64,000 nucleotides of DNA, from contig NZ_JACJSD010000007.1 in NCBI RefSeq assembly GCF_014697615.1, positions 1-64,000 on the forward strand, in the 5' to 3' direction. Each line of letters begins with the position of its first letter. Position 1 is the first letter of the stretch. Under the pieces are notes generated by a model. That model was not told the origin of the DNA. It did no database searches and worked only from the letters and a program-made list of their open reading frames with translations. This DNA is from Nostoc sp. FACHB-280. Lineage in GTDB: Bacteria; Cyanobacteriota; Cyanobacteriia; Cyanobacteriales; Nostocaceae. The position numbers and the translations under genes are program-made. Of the stretch, positions 19,654 to 28,173 are shown piece by piece.

Positions 19654-20037
19654 CTAAGCTTGTGAAAAAAAATGCTGTTTAATTACATCTAGCTGTGAAC
19701 AATTCCAATAATCAATGTGAGAAATAATCAAATCATCAGAGTTGAGTTTTAATTCACTCCAGCCAGTGATAGAAATGCGGGGTTTCCAAGGTAAGGGACT
19801 ATTCCAACTCAGTGTCCATTCAGTTTTGATTGTGTCTTCTAAACGTTGAATACTATGTAAATCCATTTTGAGATTTAAAAAGAAAGTTTGGATAAATTTA
19901 ATCATCCACTGATAAAGTTTAAGTCCTCGAAATTTGAAAACAGCATCTTGAAAATAAACATCTTCTGCGTAAATTGAATATGTTTGATTTTCAGGAAATC
20001 TTTGATAATCTTCTTTGAGAATTGCGATAATATCCAT
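19654..20037 (-). CDS. DUF2358 family protein (127 aa)
   Basis: Soluble SnoaL-like (NTF2-fold) protein conserved in cyanobacteria and plastid lineages. Starts MDIIAILKEDYQRF; YSIYAEDVYFQDAVFKFRGL is the family hallmark, and the C-terminal part alternates strand-forming segments (ISITGWSELKL, LIISHIDYW). ATG at 20037. No catalytic residues can be assigned. The next gene upstream on the same strand, 88 bp away, is also a conserved hypothetical; the gap holds a GGGACTAGGGGCTAGAG-type repeat. Function unknown. Confidence 0.75.
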   Translation of the reverse strand: MDIIAILKEDYQRFPENQTYSIYAEDVYFQDAVFKFRGLKLYQWMIKFIQTFFLNLKMDLHSIQRLEDTIKTEWTLSWNSPLPWKPRISITGWSELKLNSDDLIISHIDYWNCSQLDVIKQHFFSQA

Positions 20038-20124
20038 GAATAAAAAAGGGAGTAGGGAGTAGGGACTAGGGGCTAGAGACTAGGGATTCGTATTTTTTCT
20101 CAGCACTCAGCACTCAGCACTTTG

Positions 20125-20688
20125 CTATATTTCATTCCACAGGCGTTCTAGTTGATATTGCCAAGTTGCTAATACTTGTTCTCTATCGTTAGCAGATTGG
20201 TTAATTTCACCCATTAAGCCTTCTGCATAAAATCTGTCTAAGTTTTGCATTGTGGCTTGTAGAGATTGTCCTTGCTGTTTTGCGGCTTGAATAATTTTGC
20301 GGAGGCGGTTTTCAATAAATCGATTGAAGACATCATTTAAACCAGCTTTATGTAGAGAAAGCAGTCTAGAAATAGCATTGGCAAAATCCGCACTCACTAA
20401 TGTACCCATATTATGGTGATAGACTCCCCAAACTACTCCGTCATAAACTGCATAACGGGCTTCTTGAGTTTCATCAAAGTTGGCTTCTAAAAATTGGGTT
20501 AAAAAGGTTTCCGCTTCTTGTAGCGGTACAATTGGCAATAGCACTCGCAGCCAAGTTTGGTCTTCTGACAGCAGCACTAACAGCCGAAAACTAGGTGAGT
20601 CTACTTGCCAAGATCCAGGTGCGATCGCAGCGATACTTTCTGTACCAAAAAATTCTGTTAGTGTTACCGCAATTTCGTCAGGTGTCAT
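20125..20688 (-). CDS. Conserved hypothetical protein, chaperone-like fold possible (187 aa)
   Basis: Soluble protein. The first about 110 residues (FGTESIAAIAPGSWQVDSPS, then LLVLLSEDQTWLRVLLPI) resemble the alpha/beta layout of YbjN or type III secretion chaperone-like domains. The C-terminus is a long charged helix (FIENRLRKIIQAAKQQGQSL and following). ATG 20688. I do not recognise a specific family. Its only close neighbour on the strand is the DUF2358 gene; a link between the two is possible but not shown. Confidence 0.65.
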   Translation of the reverse strand: MTPDEIAVTLTEFFGTESIAAIAPGSWQVDSPSFRLLVLLSEDQTWLRVLLPIVPLQEAETFLTQFLEANFDETQEARYAVYDGVVWGVYHHNMGTLVSADFANAISRLLSLHKAGLNDVFNRFIENRLRKIIQAAKQQGQSLQATMQNLDRFYAEGLMGEINQSANDREQVLATWQYQLERLWNEI

Positions 20689-20804
20689 AGTCTAAATTTG
20701 AGCTTTACCATCTAGGGTAACGCTTTCAAGGCACAAAGGTTATCTGTTGAGGGTGTAGGGGTGTAAGGGTTTTGTATACATACACTCTTGTGCAAATCCT
20801 TGAT

Positions 20805-21806
20805 TTACAAAACTGTGCGCTGTAACTCTGGGAAAACTTTGGCTACTTTACTCAGCACGTAATCACCATAGGTTCCCTGAAAGTTATGCACACTGGCTTT
20901 ATCCCAGCGTTCTTGAGAATCTTCTTGGACGACGTGATTTAATTCAATCGGTTTGACTTCTACATCAAAGTTGGGATCGAAGAAGAATGGAAAGGATAGA
21001 CGATCGCGTCCACTAAAATTTTGTACCCGATGGGGTGTAGATTTATATAATCCGCCTGTCATGCGATCGAGCATATCGCCGATGTTACACACAAAGGAAT
21101 TCGGTACAGGTGGCGCATCAATCCAGCGTGATTTTGATTTGATTTGCAAACCACCTAAATTATCTTGTTTGAGAATAGTTAATACACCGTAATCTGTATG
21201 TTCACCCACTCCCCAGCGAATTTCGTCGTTGCTTGATAACTGATCAGGGGGGTAGTTAAAGATGCGAAATAATATTAAGGGGTCGCTGGTGTAGCGATCG
21301 CTAAAGTAAGATGCTTCTAACCCCAAGCTTAAGGCAATACCTGTCATTAAAATATGTCCCAGCTTGGTCATTACAGACATATACTCTAGTACTGTCTCAC
21401 GAAATAGTGGCAGATTAGGCGGAAACAAATTTGCACCGTGCATGGGTGTACCAGCTTTTACCTGCGGGTGTGATGGAGTTAATTCCGCACCAAAATAAAT
21501 CCCTTCTTTTAAATCTGGCTTTCCTGATGTGAGTTCGTCACCCACAGGAAAGTAACCCCGCCATGCTTTTCCACCCAAAGCCATAGGGATTTGCATTTTG
21601 GTTGCTAAATCTTGGGCAAAAAACTCACGGCTGTAATCTTCTAGGCGCTGCTGCAAGTCTGTATCTACACCATGCCCAATAATATAGAAAAATCCATATT
21701 CCCGACAGGCTTGACCAATTTTTGCTGCTGTCAGGTGGCGATCGCTACTTTCTGTCACTAAGGCACTGATATCTATAATCGGAATCTGTTGTTGTATGAT
21801 TGCCAT
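20805..21806 (-). CDS. 2-oxoglutarate/Fe(II) oxygenase, isopenicillin N synthase family (333 aa)
   Basis: Double-stranded beta-helix oxygenase. N-terminal DIOX_N region (IPIIDISALV, CREYGFFYIIGHGVD); iron ligands are in GEHTDYGVLTILKQD (His and Asp) and STPHRVQNFSGRDRLSFPFF (distal His, then the RLS-type Arg-x-Ser that binds 2-oxoglutarate). Length and order fit the family. Substrate unknown; cyanobacterial homologues are mostly uncharacterised, and an ethylene-forming or antibiotic role cannot be inferred. ATG 21806. Stands alone. Confidence 0.9.
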   Translation of the reverse strand: MAIIQQQIPIIDISALVTESSDRHLTAAKIGQACREYGFFYIIGHGVDTDLQQRLEDYSREFFAQDLATKMQIPMALGGKAWRGYFPVGDELTSGKPDLKEGIYFGAELTPSHPQVKAGTPMHGANLFPPNLPLFRETVLEYMSVMTKLGHILMTGIALSLGLEASYFSDRYTSDPLILFRIFNYPPDQLSSNDEIRWGVGEHTDYGVLTILKQDNLGGLQIKSKSRWIDAPPVPNSFVCNIGDMLDRMTGGLYKSTPHRVQNFSGRDRLSFPFFFDPNFDVEVKPIELNHVVQEDSQERWDKASVHNFQGTYGDYVLSKVAKVFPELQRTVL

Positions 21807-22302
21807 AGTTTTATTTTTTACGTAATATTTGACACATCAATTTTTGATATATCTCATCGCCTTTCTTAACTTAGTGAGTTATAGATAAAAATAATTAACC
21901 GCAGATAGATTTATCCTTCAGTCAACTAGTAAAATTTTCTCTCAATGCCAGATAACTTGTAGTTAATCTCTGCTAAATAACTGTGCAGAAATTCTTAACC
22001 TAAATTTGTACTAATTTTAACTGGTTCTTTGCTCATACTGTCTGTCTTCATAAGAAGATTATGGGGTAACAATATTAAAATACACTAAATCTATCAAGTT
22101 TTAGATGTATTGACTAATTTCTTTCTGACAGAAGAAAAAAGGAGTCATGAATGTGATTGATTAAACTGACAATCGCACATCAATAAAACTTTTAAATATT
22201 ACGGTAATGTCACCCGAAAAATTGACAAGATGCGGCGCTGCATCAACTGTCTTTTTGGGATTTTTTTGTGTGGATTTGTTTAATTGAACGTGAGGAGTAC
22301 AA
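21807..22302. other. Intergenic region between divergent genes
   Basis: About 500 AT-rich bases upstream of both the oxygenase gene and the histidine-box membrane protein gene. It should contain both promoters. No repeat or RNA gene recognised. Confidence 0.4.
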
Positions 22303-22803
22303 ATGCTTGAGGCTATCGTTGTTGCTTGGCTGTTATTATTTTTTGGTGATTTTTTATCTACATTCGTGTATCACATACCTGAGCATGTTTTTGGTAGCCT
22401 CCACTTAAGAACACATCATTCTTGGAAGAAGGATTTTCGCCACTATGCCATATTAACTGCAAATCTTCAGGTACTTTTAGATGGAATTTTGGGAGCTTTG
22501 CCTTATATAATTATGGCATTTATTTTCTGGTCTTTCTCTCCCATTGGTGTGATTTTAGGATTGCTATTAGGTCAGTTTCATGTATGGTGGAGACATGTTA
22601 GTGTTTTGGGTTGGCAAACTCCAAAGATTATCAATGTTGTGTGCCAATTTCTATTCATCACCACTCCCGAAAGACACTGGCTGCATCATAATAAAACTAA
22701 CCTGGGCTTTGGCGATATTTTCACTTTCTTTGAGCAACCTGCACAAGTTTGGCTGCGGTGGTTGCGTCTTTTGAGAGTACGTCTGCGTTATTCGCGGATT
22801 TAG
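22303..22803 (+). CDS. Membrane protein with histidine boxes, fatty-acid-hydroxylase-like (166 aa)
   Basis: Small integral membrane protein with about 4 hydrophobic segments. His clusters resemble the di-iron boxes of the fatty acid hydroxylase/desaturase superfamily: VYHIPEHVFGSLHLRTHHSW early, QFHVWWRHVS in the middle and RHWLHHNKTNLGFGDIF near the end. It is shorter than typical hydroxylases (200-300 aa) but the order and spacing of boxes are kept. A strong GAGGAG site precedes ATG 22303. Substrate unknown, perhaps a lipid or carotenoid. Confidence 0.7.
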   Translation: MLEAIVVAWLLLFFGDFLSTFVYHIPEHVFGSLHLRTHHSWKKDFRHYAILTANLQVLLDGILGALPYIIMAFIFWSFSPIGVILGLLLGQFHVWWRHVSVLGWQTPKIINVVCQFLFITTPERHWLHHNKTNLGFGDIFTFFEQPAQVWLRWLRLLRVRLRYSRI

Positions 22804-22996
22804 TTAATTGTTAAGAATTCAGGAGTCAGAATCCAGAATGATTAATAAATCAAGGTTTTGCTAGGCAGAGATTCTCAAAATCTAAAACTATGAAATATCA
22901 AACTGTGATTACTTCTGACTTCTGTATTCTAAATACTTACTTTAATGGCTTTACCAATTCTCCATTTTTTGGAAAATCGGTAAAGCAGAAATCGGT

Positions 22997-23320
22997 TTAA
23001 ATATTCTTGGCTAATTGTCGTTCGGGTAGAAAAGCCAAAATTATGTGTTCTTCTGGTATTCCTTCTGCGATTAAATCTGTGATAATGCCAGTTTCAATAC
23101 CGTCGTATTCTACCCAAACTTTTTGATCATGAAGAGTTACATAAATTATATTGCCTCTAACTCTTCTGCCTCGTTCCCAGCCTACTTGCATTAAGGCATA
23201 CCGATTTTGCTGTTCATCAAAAACAGTATCCAGCCGAATTTGCCCATGAGATGGAGTAAATTGGGCATATTTCTGAATTACTCGTTTTATAATTCCTGCA
23301 TAATGCGTGGTGGTATCCAT
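22997..23320 (-). CDS. XisI family protein (107 aa)
   Basis: Member of the XisI family named after the fdxN-element excision controlling factor of Anabaena. Characteristic features are HYAGIIKRVIQKYAQF, the beta-rich middle (RYALMQVGWERGRRVRGNII) and WVEYDGIETGIITDLIAEGI near the end. ATG 23320 lies inside the 3' end of the split xisH gene, so the pair originally overlapped by about 34 bp and was translationally coupled. Such pairs are numerous in heterocystous cyanobacteria and are mostly not near excisable elements; a toxin-antitoxin-like role has been suspected, which is inference. The reading frame is intact although its partner is disrupted. Confidence 0.88.
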   Translation of the reverse strand: MDTTTHYAGIIKRVIQKYAQFTPSHGQIRLDTVFDEQQNRYALMQVGWERGRRVRGNIIYVTLHDQKVWVEYDGIETGIITDLIAEGIPEEHIILAFLPERQLAKNI

Positions 23321-23949
23321 TGTTTTACCTCAACTTTATTTGAATCTATAACCAGTAATTTCATAGGTAATTCACTAATAACCAATTGACCGATAGGTTC
23401 ACTAAATATTTCTTCGTAGATAATGTCTGTAATAGCAAGATATATTTCCCTTTCTGGATCAACTTGATTGAGTAAAAGTTGATAAAGAGTATAGGCTCTC
23501 CCAGACTTGGGTTGATAAATTAACACTAAAAAATGGCTCAAATGATTGATATAACAAGGTTTCGCTAATATAAAAACAATGATTTAATAAAAATTTACTT
23601 TATTACTCCTGAATCCCAGACTATGTAAGGATTTAACCTGATATTAAGTATTAATTTGCTATAGCTAGTCTAGGAGAGCCAGAGTATATTGACCTATTGC
23701 TTGTTCTAAGTCGGCAATTACAGACTTACCTCTAAATTCCTTAATTTCTATCGCAATCTGGCGATTTTGCCTTTCAGCACCAATAAATGGTGATGAAATT
23801 TTATGAGAGTCACTAGACTCTGTTGCTGCTAAATCTACAAATAAAAATCGTTCACCGTAGGATATTATGTATGGATCGTTGGTAATTGTCCAACCATCTT
23901 TGATGATAGCTTGTTTAACAAGAGTGTGAATAGTATCTCTTTGTGGCAT
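23287..23949 (-). pseudogene. xisH-like gene split by a MITE insertion
   Basis: XisH partner of XisI (nuclease-like fold). The N-terminal part (23949 down to about 23681) encodes MPQRDTIHTLVKQAI through LEQAIGQYTL and then runs into ALLD and a stop inside the inserted element. The C-terminal part (about 23493 down to 23287) encodes YQLLLNQVDPEREIYLAI through KQWIPPRIMQEL. Removing the 187-bp element and one copy of the 8-bp duplication restores a single frame of exactly 155 codons plus stop, with the family's GQY-LY junction intact. The current product would lack the C-terminal 65 residues, so it is most likely inactive. Confidence 0.9.
23494..23680. mobile_element. 187-bp MITE with 8-bp target duplication, ISL3-like ends
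   Basis: Left end GGCTCTCCCAGACTT, right end (inverted) GGCTCTCCTAGACTA: 13 of 15 match. It is flanked by AGAGTATA at 23486-23493 and 23681-23688. Ends beginning GGCTCT and 8-bp duplications are typical of the ISL3 family, so it is probably a non-autonomous ISL3 derivative. No transposase is encoded. Confidence 0.88.
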
Positions 23950-23971
23950 AAATTAAAGCACATTTCCACCA

Positions 23972-24010
23972 TAAAATTTTAGCCTCCCAATGTGAGAGGC
24001 TAAAATTTTA
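23972..24010 (-). terminator. Strong hairpin downstream of the repeat-rich membrane protein gene
   Basis: TAAAATTTTAGCCTC (23972-23986) and its exact reverse complement (23996-24010), 9-base loop. On the minus strand the 3' arm ends in a T-rich stretch. It lies 18 bp past the stop of the 1039-residue gene and is its likely terminator. Confidence 0.8.
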
Positions 24011-24028
24011 GCGGAGATAGTTTTTAAG

Positions 24029-27000
24029 CTAGACAAACAAAACAGCGATCGCACCACCAAAGGCGGCGAAAATTGCGGAAACAACGGCGGTAGCAAATAA
24101 CCACCAAGCGGCTGTAGCCGCGGCTTTACGGGTTTCTTCGGCTTGCTTTTGGGCTTGACGTTTGACTTCTTCTAAACGGCGTTGTGCTTCTTGTTGGATG
24201 CGTTCGGCGCGTTGTAAGACTGTGTTCCGGGCGCGTTCCACTTGGTCGATAATCCGGTTTGCATCTTCCTCGGAGATATCTTCACGGGAACTCATGATGG
24301 CGACTAGGGTATCACGGTTGAAGGCAGATAAGCGATCGCGCAAGGCATCAAATCCCGCCTGTGGATCATCGAATAACTGACGCACATCCCGTTTAATGCC
24401 ATCATAGTTGAGTTCTGGGCGATCTAAAGAATTGAGATAGTTACGGATACGGGCAAAAATCCCATCCACGACATCTTGTATCCGGCGTTGAATACTGCGT
24501 ATTTGTTCGACAAATTGATCCCGGACAGAAACTATATTGTCTGCAATTCTGGCGGCTTCTTCATCGCTCATATCTTCCCGAATTTTCAGTAAGGCGATGA
24601 TGGTAGAACGGTCAAAATGCGCCAAGCGATCGCTCAAACTTTCTACTCCGACCCGTGGATCATGCAACAATAATTGCAAGTCACGTTTAATACCTTCGGG
24701 GTTGAGTTCTTCTTTGCCAGTTTGTCGCAAATATTCTTCTAGATAAGCTTTGAATGTATCCATTCTTTGCTGAGTACGAGTAGCCAAACGGCGGGGCGCA
24801 CGTACAATATTGCGGATGGATGTTTGCATCGAGTCAATCACTTGGTTGACTTGTTCTTCACTCAAGTCTCGCCGTTGACTCAGCAATTTGACTAAGGTAT
24901 CGCGGTCTACTTGGGATAAACGTCGCCGCAAAGCGATCGCACCTTCTCTGGGATTGGCAAACAAGCGATCTAAATCTCGTTGAATTCCTTCGGGGTTGAG
25001 TTCTGCTTTGCCAGTGTTCCGCAGATAATCTGTAATTGTCGTCATCACAGAATCATATTGCTCTTTGGCTTTGTCAGCGACGGCTTGGGGTGCGTGACGA
25101 ATACTGTGCCAAGAATCTTCCACAGTATTAATAATGTTATTAACTTGGTCTTCGCTCAAATCTTGGCGCTGACTTAATAACTGCACTAAAGTATCGCGGT
25201 CAAAACGAGACAATCTGGCGCGAATCGCACTCATCCCGGCTTGGGGGTCTTCTAATAATCGCTTGAGGTCGGCGCGAATTGCATCAGGGTTTAATTCTGC
25301 TTTACCTGTGTTCCGCAGATATGATTCTACATTCAACCACAGGGTTTCTGCTTGATATTTTGCCTGTTCTGCTATACCTTGGGCAGTAATTAAAACGCGA
25401 TCGCGTTGTCTTTCCAATTCATCTAAAATTGGTTCAACTTCATATACTTGCACATCGTTGCGTTCCAGCAGAATTTGTCGCATTTCTGCCCGGTCAATCA
25501 CTGCAAAACGGCGTGACAGTGTTTCAGCATCTGCATCAGAATCGGACAACAAAGACTGAAAATCCCGTTCAATACCTTCCGCAGTTAAATCTGATTTTGG
25601 TGTCACCAACAAATAACTTTCGACTCGCCGTTGCAAATCTTGGGCGATTTCCCTTTCTTCTTCGGCTGTAACTGTGACTACGACTGATTGACGTACAACT
25701 TCTAGACGGTCGGCGATGCGTTGAATTTCATCTTGGGTAAGTAAGCCTCTATCTTGCAGAATCCTCACAAAATCATTGCGAGACAGGCGGTCTAATTCTC
25801 TTTTAATTATGCCAGGGTCGGCGGCTGGGTCATAAATCACATCGCGGAATTCTTGGGCGATTCTTTCTTGGCTGAGTTGCCAAGCATAGGTGTTATGCAG
25901 ATAATTTTCGATGTCAGCGCGAATTGGGCTGTAAGGTTGGGAAGGTACGGGAAGTCCTAATTTATCAGCTTGTTCTGTGGCTTTATCTTTGGCGGTGGTT
26001 AGAGACTGTAAAATCTTTTCCACATCAATATCTGATAAATCAGTGCGTCCCAAAACAATACCAGTTAAAGCCGTTAAACCTTGCTGGAGTGTCTGCTGAA
26101 TGGGGCCTGGTGTGGCTTTTTGGTCAGCTTGTTTCGCGGAACGGCTTTCCGCAATTAACTGTTCTAGTTTGGCGTTGAGTTCGTCGGTTCTAGTTTGTCC
26201 TGGTGGTAAAGATTTGAGATAGTCAACTAATTCCCCTAAACGGTCTTGAACAGGCGGCTGTTGTCCTACCACTTGCTGCCAAACATTGTGTAGTGTATCT
26301 GCAATGCGGTTAACGTCGCGTTTAGAAAGGTCGGTGCGACTGCTGACTAAATCAATAAATTTTTGGCGGTCGATGTGGCGTAAATCAGGGCTACCGGCGA
26401 TCGCTTTTAATTGTGGATCATTGAGTAATTTTTCAAATTCGCCCCGGATTTGCGAGATATCCAACTCTGGTGGACGCAGTTTTTCTAGGTAATCTTCAAC
26501 ATTTTCTCGAATGCTAATTGGGTCGATTGCACTACCTAATTCTCGACGTACAGCAGCGGCAGCGGCTTCGGCGGTGGCTACCACTTGCTGATTCACGGCT
26601 TTCGCACCCAAAGCGGCGGTAGCAGTACCCATAATCGCCTGAAAACCAGAGGTAGCAGTATTCACCACTGAACCAATTAAGGAACCCACAGTAGTGGAAC
26701 TAACCCACACTAGTAATAAGAAATATGCACCCCAAATCACTAACCCTAGAATTGCCCCTAATCTGGGGTCAAAAATCACTAAGCTTAATTTTACTGCTAG
26801 GAAACTGGCAATTAATAAGGCAATAGTAACAGTAACTAGCGTCCAAATTCCTACAGCCGTACCAATTTTGCGAATGGTACCGCCAAAACTGCCTGTTTCC
26901 CCATGACTAGAATCGGAATCTGAGGAATGTCCTAAGTAGGAAATACCAGCAGCCACGGAGAGATTGGTTAGCACTAATTGAAAAGCAAAAGCCAAAATCA

Positions 27001-27148
27001 CACCGGAAATTAAGGCGACAAAAAAGCGCGGCCCGGAAGTTAGCACCGATGCTTGCGCTGGCGTGACGTTGGAGGGATCTACAGAAATTTGTGCTACCCA
27101 TAACAATGGTTTGTAGAGTCCCAACATAATGCCTGTACTTTGAATCAT
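24029..27148 (-). CDS. Membrane protein with seven ~95-residue helical repeats (1039 aa)
   Basis: No known family recognised. Three membrane segments at about 41-65, 98-125 and 130-150, an Ala-rich linker, then from about residue 213 seven degenerate repeats of roughly 80-110 residues. The consensus is a helix ending YLRNTGKAELNPEGI, then RDL-LL-DP, then RLS-DRDTLV-LLSQR-DLSE and a terminal IID helix. Repeats 4-7 are the most alike. A Lys/Gln-rich helix and one C-terminal membrane segment (about 1010-1039) finish the protein. ATG 27148 has AAGGAAAT upstream. Divergent from the HLIP genes; the HLR1 box at 27490 lies between. A structural or scaffolding role at a membrane is plausible but unproven. 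Confidence 0.85.
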   Translation of the reverse strand: MIQSTGIMLGLYKPLLWVAQISVDPSNVTPAQASVLTSGPRFFVALISGVILAFAFQLVLTNLSVAAGISYLGHSSDSDSSHGETGSFGGTIRKIGTAVGIWTLVTVTIALLIASFLAVKLSLVIFDPRLGAILGLVIWGAYFLLLVWVSSTTVGSLIGSVVNTATSGFQAIMGTATAALGAKAVNQQVVATAEAAAAAVRRELGSAIDPISIRENVEDYLEKLRPPELDISQIRGEFEKLLNDPQLKAIAGSPDLRHIDRQKFIDLVSSRTDLSKRDVNRIADTLHNVWQQVVGQQPPVQDRLGELVDYLKSLPPGQTRTDELNAKLEQLIAESRSAKQADQKATPGPIQQTLQQGLTALTGIVLGRTDLSDIDVEKILQSLTTAKDKATEQADKLGLPVPSQPYSPIRADIENYLHNTYAWQLSQERIAQEFRDVIYDPAADPGIIKRELDRLSRNDFVRILQDRGLLTQDEIQRIADRLEVVRQSVVVTVTAEEEREIAQDLQRRVESYLLVTPKSDLTAEGIERDFQSLLSDSDADAETLSRRFAVIDRAEMRQILLERNDVQVYEVEPILDELERQRDRVLITAQGIAEQAKYQAETLWLNVESYLRNTGKAELNPDAIRADLKRLLEDPQAGMSAIRARLSRFDRDTLVQLLSQRQDLSEDQVNNIINTVEDSWHSIRHAPQAVADKAKEQYDSVMTTITDYLRNTGKAELNPEGIQRDLDRLFANPREGAIALRRRLSQVDRDTLVKLLSQRRDLSEEQVNQVIDSMQTSIRNIVRAPRRLATRTQQRMDTFKAYLEEYLRQTGKEELNPEGIKRDLQLLLHDPRVGVESLSDRLAHFDRSTIIALLKIREDMSDEEAARIADNIVSVRDQFVEQIRSIQRRIQDVVDGIFARIRNYLNSLDRPELNYDGIKRDVRQLFDDPQAGFDALRDRLSAFNRDTLVAIMSSREDISEEDANRIIDQVERARNTVLQRAERIQQEAQRRLEEVKRQAQKQAEETRKAAATAAWWLFATAVVSAIFAAFGGAIAVLFV

Positions 27149-27489
27149 TGTATTTCCTTATTTTTTAATGTTTAACTTTGGAGAGATATCAGAATCATCT
27201 GAGCAGCAACTATGCAATTAATATGTGTTAACAATCGCCATACCTAACTCTTGTAAATCTCAGAATCGGGCAATTTAGGCGATTTGATCATCCATCTCAA
27301 GTTTGAATAATATATCTAGCGTCGGATAGAAGTTTGATGAACCGAAAGATTTAATTTTGGGAGAACGCTGGAATTATGACAGCCAAATACCTGTAATGAC
27401 AGATATTTCGGTATTTAATTTCTATTGATTAATATTGGCGAAATCCTCTGATTTCATCCTAAATTATCCAGAAATTAGTTAATAGCAAT

Positions 27490-27507
27490 TTACATTTATT
27501 TACAAAT
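27490..27507 (+). promoter_or_regulatory. HLR1 box (candidate RpaB-binding site)
   Basis: TTTACATT, two bases, TTTACAAA: two direct 8-bp half-sites each fitting (G/T)TTACA(T/A)(T/A) with a 2-bp spacer, the published HLR1 consensus. It lies about 160 bp before the first HLIP gene and about 340 bp before the divergent repeat-rich membrane gene. Confidence 0.75.
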
Positions 27508-27665
27508 ATGAATCTGATCACCATCTAAAGAAATAGATGTTACAAGTTTCCAGCTTTTTGTATCGTCCATGAGAGGTGGCTAGAGTTTGTTCCTCCAGAC
27601 GGAAAGCAGGCTAGTGATAAATAGCTAACGTAAAGTTAAGTAACAAATAAATTGGGAATCAACAA

Positions 27666-27869
27666 ATGGAAACTCGCTCCTCCACGAATTTACCACCAGT
27701 TGCTACAGAGTATAACGGCATAGACCGCAATGCGTTTATTTTTGGCTGGACTCCCCAAGCCGAACTCTGGAATGGTCGCCTAGCCGCAATTGGTTTTGTC
27801 GCTTATTTACTGTGGGATTTAGCAGGTTATAGCGTCCTACGCGATGTCTTACATCTAATTGGTTACTAA
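27666..27869 (+). CDS. High light-inducible protein (HLIP), copy 1 (67 aa)
   Basis: Single-helix relative of light-harvesting proteins, in the thylakoid membrane, protecting photosystem II assembly and chlorophyll. The chlorophyll-binding motif is AELWNGRLAAIGF, with the Glu, Asn and Arg ligand/ion-pair residues in place, followed by VAYLLWDLAGYSVL. Length is normal for HLIPs with a C-terminal hydrophobic tail. Start ATG 27666. A second copy follows 41 bp later, probably in the same transcript. An HLR1 box upstream points to RpaB/NblS control. Confidence 0.93.
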   Translation: METRSSTNLPPVATEYNGIDRNAFIFGWTPQAELWNGRLAAIGFVAYLLWDLAGYSVLRDVLHLIGY

Positions 27870-27910
27870 AGAAAAATTTGCCAACATTAGCTTAATTTTG
27901 GAGAAAAATC

Positions 27911-28123
27911 ATGGAAACTCGTGAAACTCGTTCCTCTACAGATTTACCAGCAGTTGCTAATGCTTATAATGGACGCGATCGCAATGAATTTTTGTTTGGT
28001 TGGACTCCCCAAGCCGAACTCTGGAATGGCCGTTTAGCTGCAATTGGTTTTTTGGCTTATTTACTGTGGGACTTAGCTGGCTATAGCGTAGTTCGTGATG
28101 TCCTACACTTGATTGGCTATTAA
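27911..28123 (+). CDS. High light-inducible protein (HLIP), copy 2 (70 aa)
   Basis: Tandem duplicate of the preceding gene: nearly identical from FGWTPQAELWNGRLAAIGF to the C-terminal VLHLIGY, with most changes in the N-terminal arm (METRETRSSTDLPAVANAYN). The chlorophyll-binding residues are conserved. A GGAG site lies before ATG 27911. It ends just before a strong terminator. Duplication presumably raises dosage under high light; that is inference. Confidence 0.93.
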   Translation: METRETRSSTDLPAVANAYNGRDRNEFLFGWTPQAELWNGRLAAIGFLAYLLWDLAGYSVVRDVLHLIGY

Positions 28124-28129
28124 TATATT

Positions 28130-28173
28130 GGGTGTAAGGGTGTAAGTGTTCAAAACCCTTACACCCATTTTTT
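28130..28173. terminator. Terminator after the HLIP pair
   Basis: GGGTGTAAGGGT (28130-28141) pairs with ACCCTTACACCC (28155-28166) and is followed by ATTTTTT. Placed between convergent hlip copy 2 and cnfR, it probably serves the plus-strand genes and may also act on the minus strand. Confidence 0.85.

Noticed and set aside
22948-22986. Terminator for xisI (GCTTTACC/GGTAAAGC)
   Set aside because: The stem is real but imperfect in its upper half and no T tract follows on either strand; not certain enough to list.
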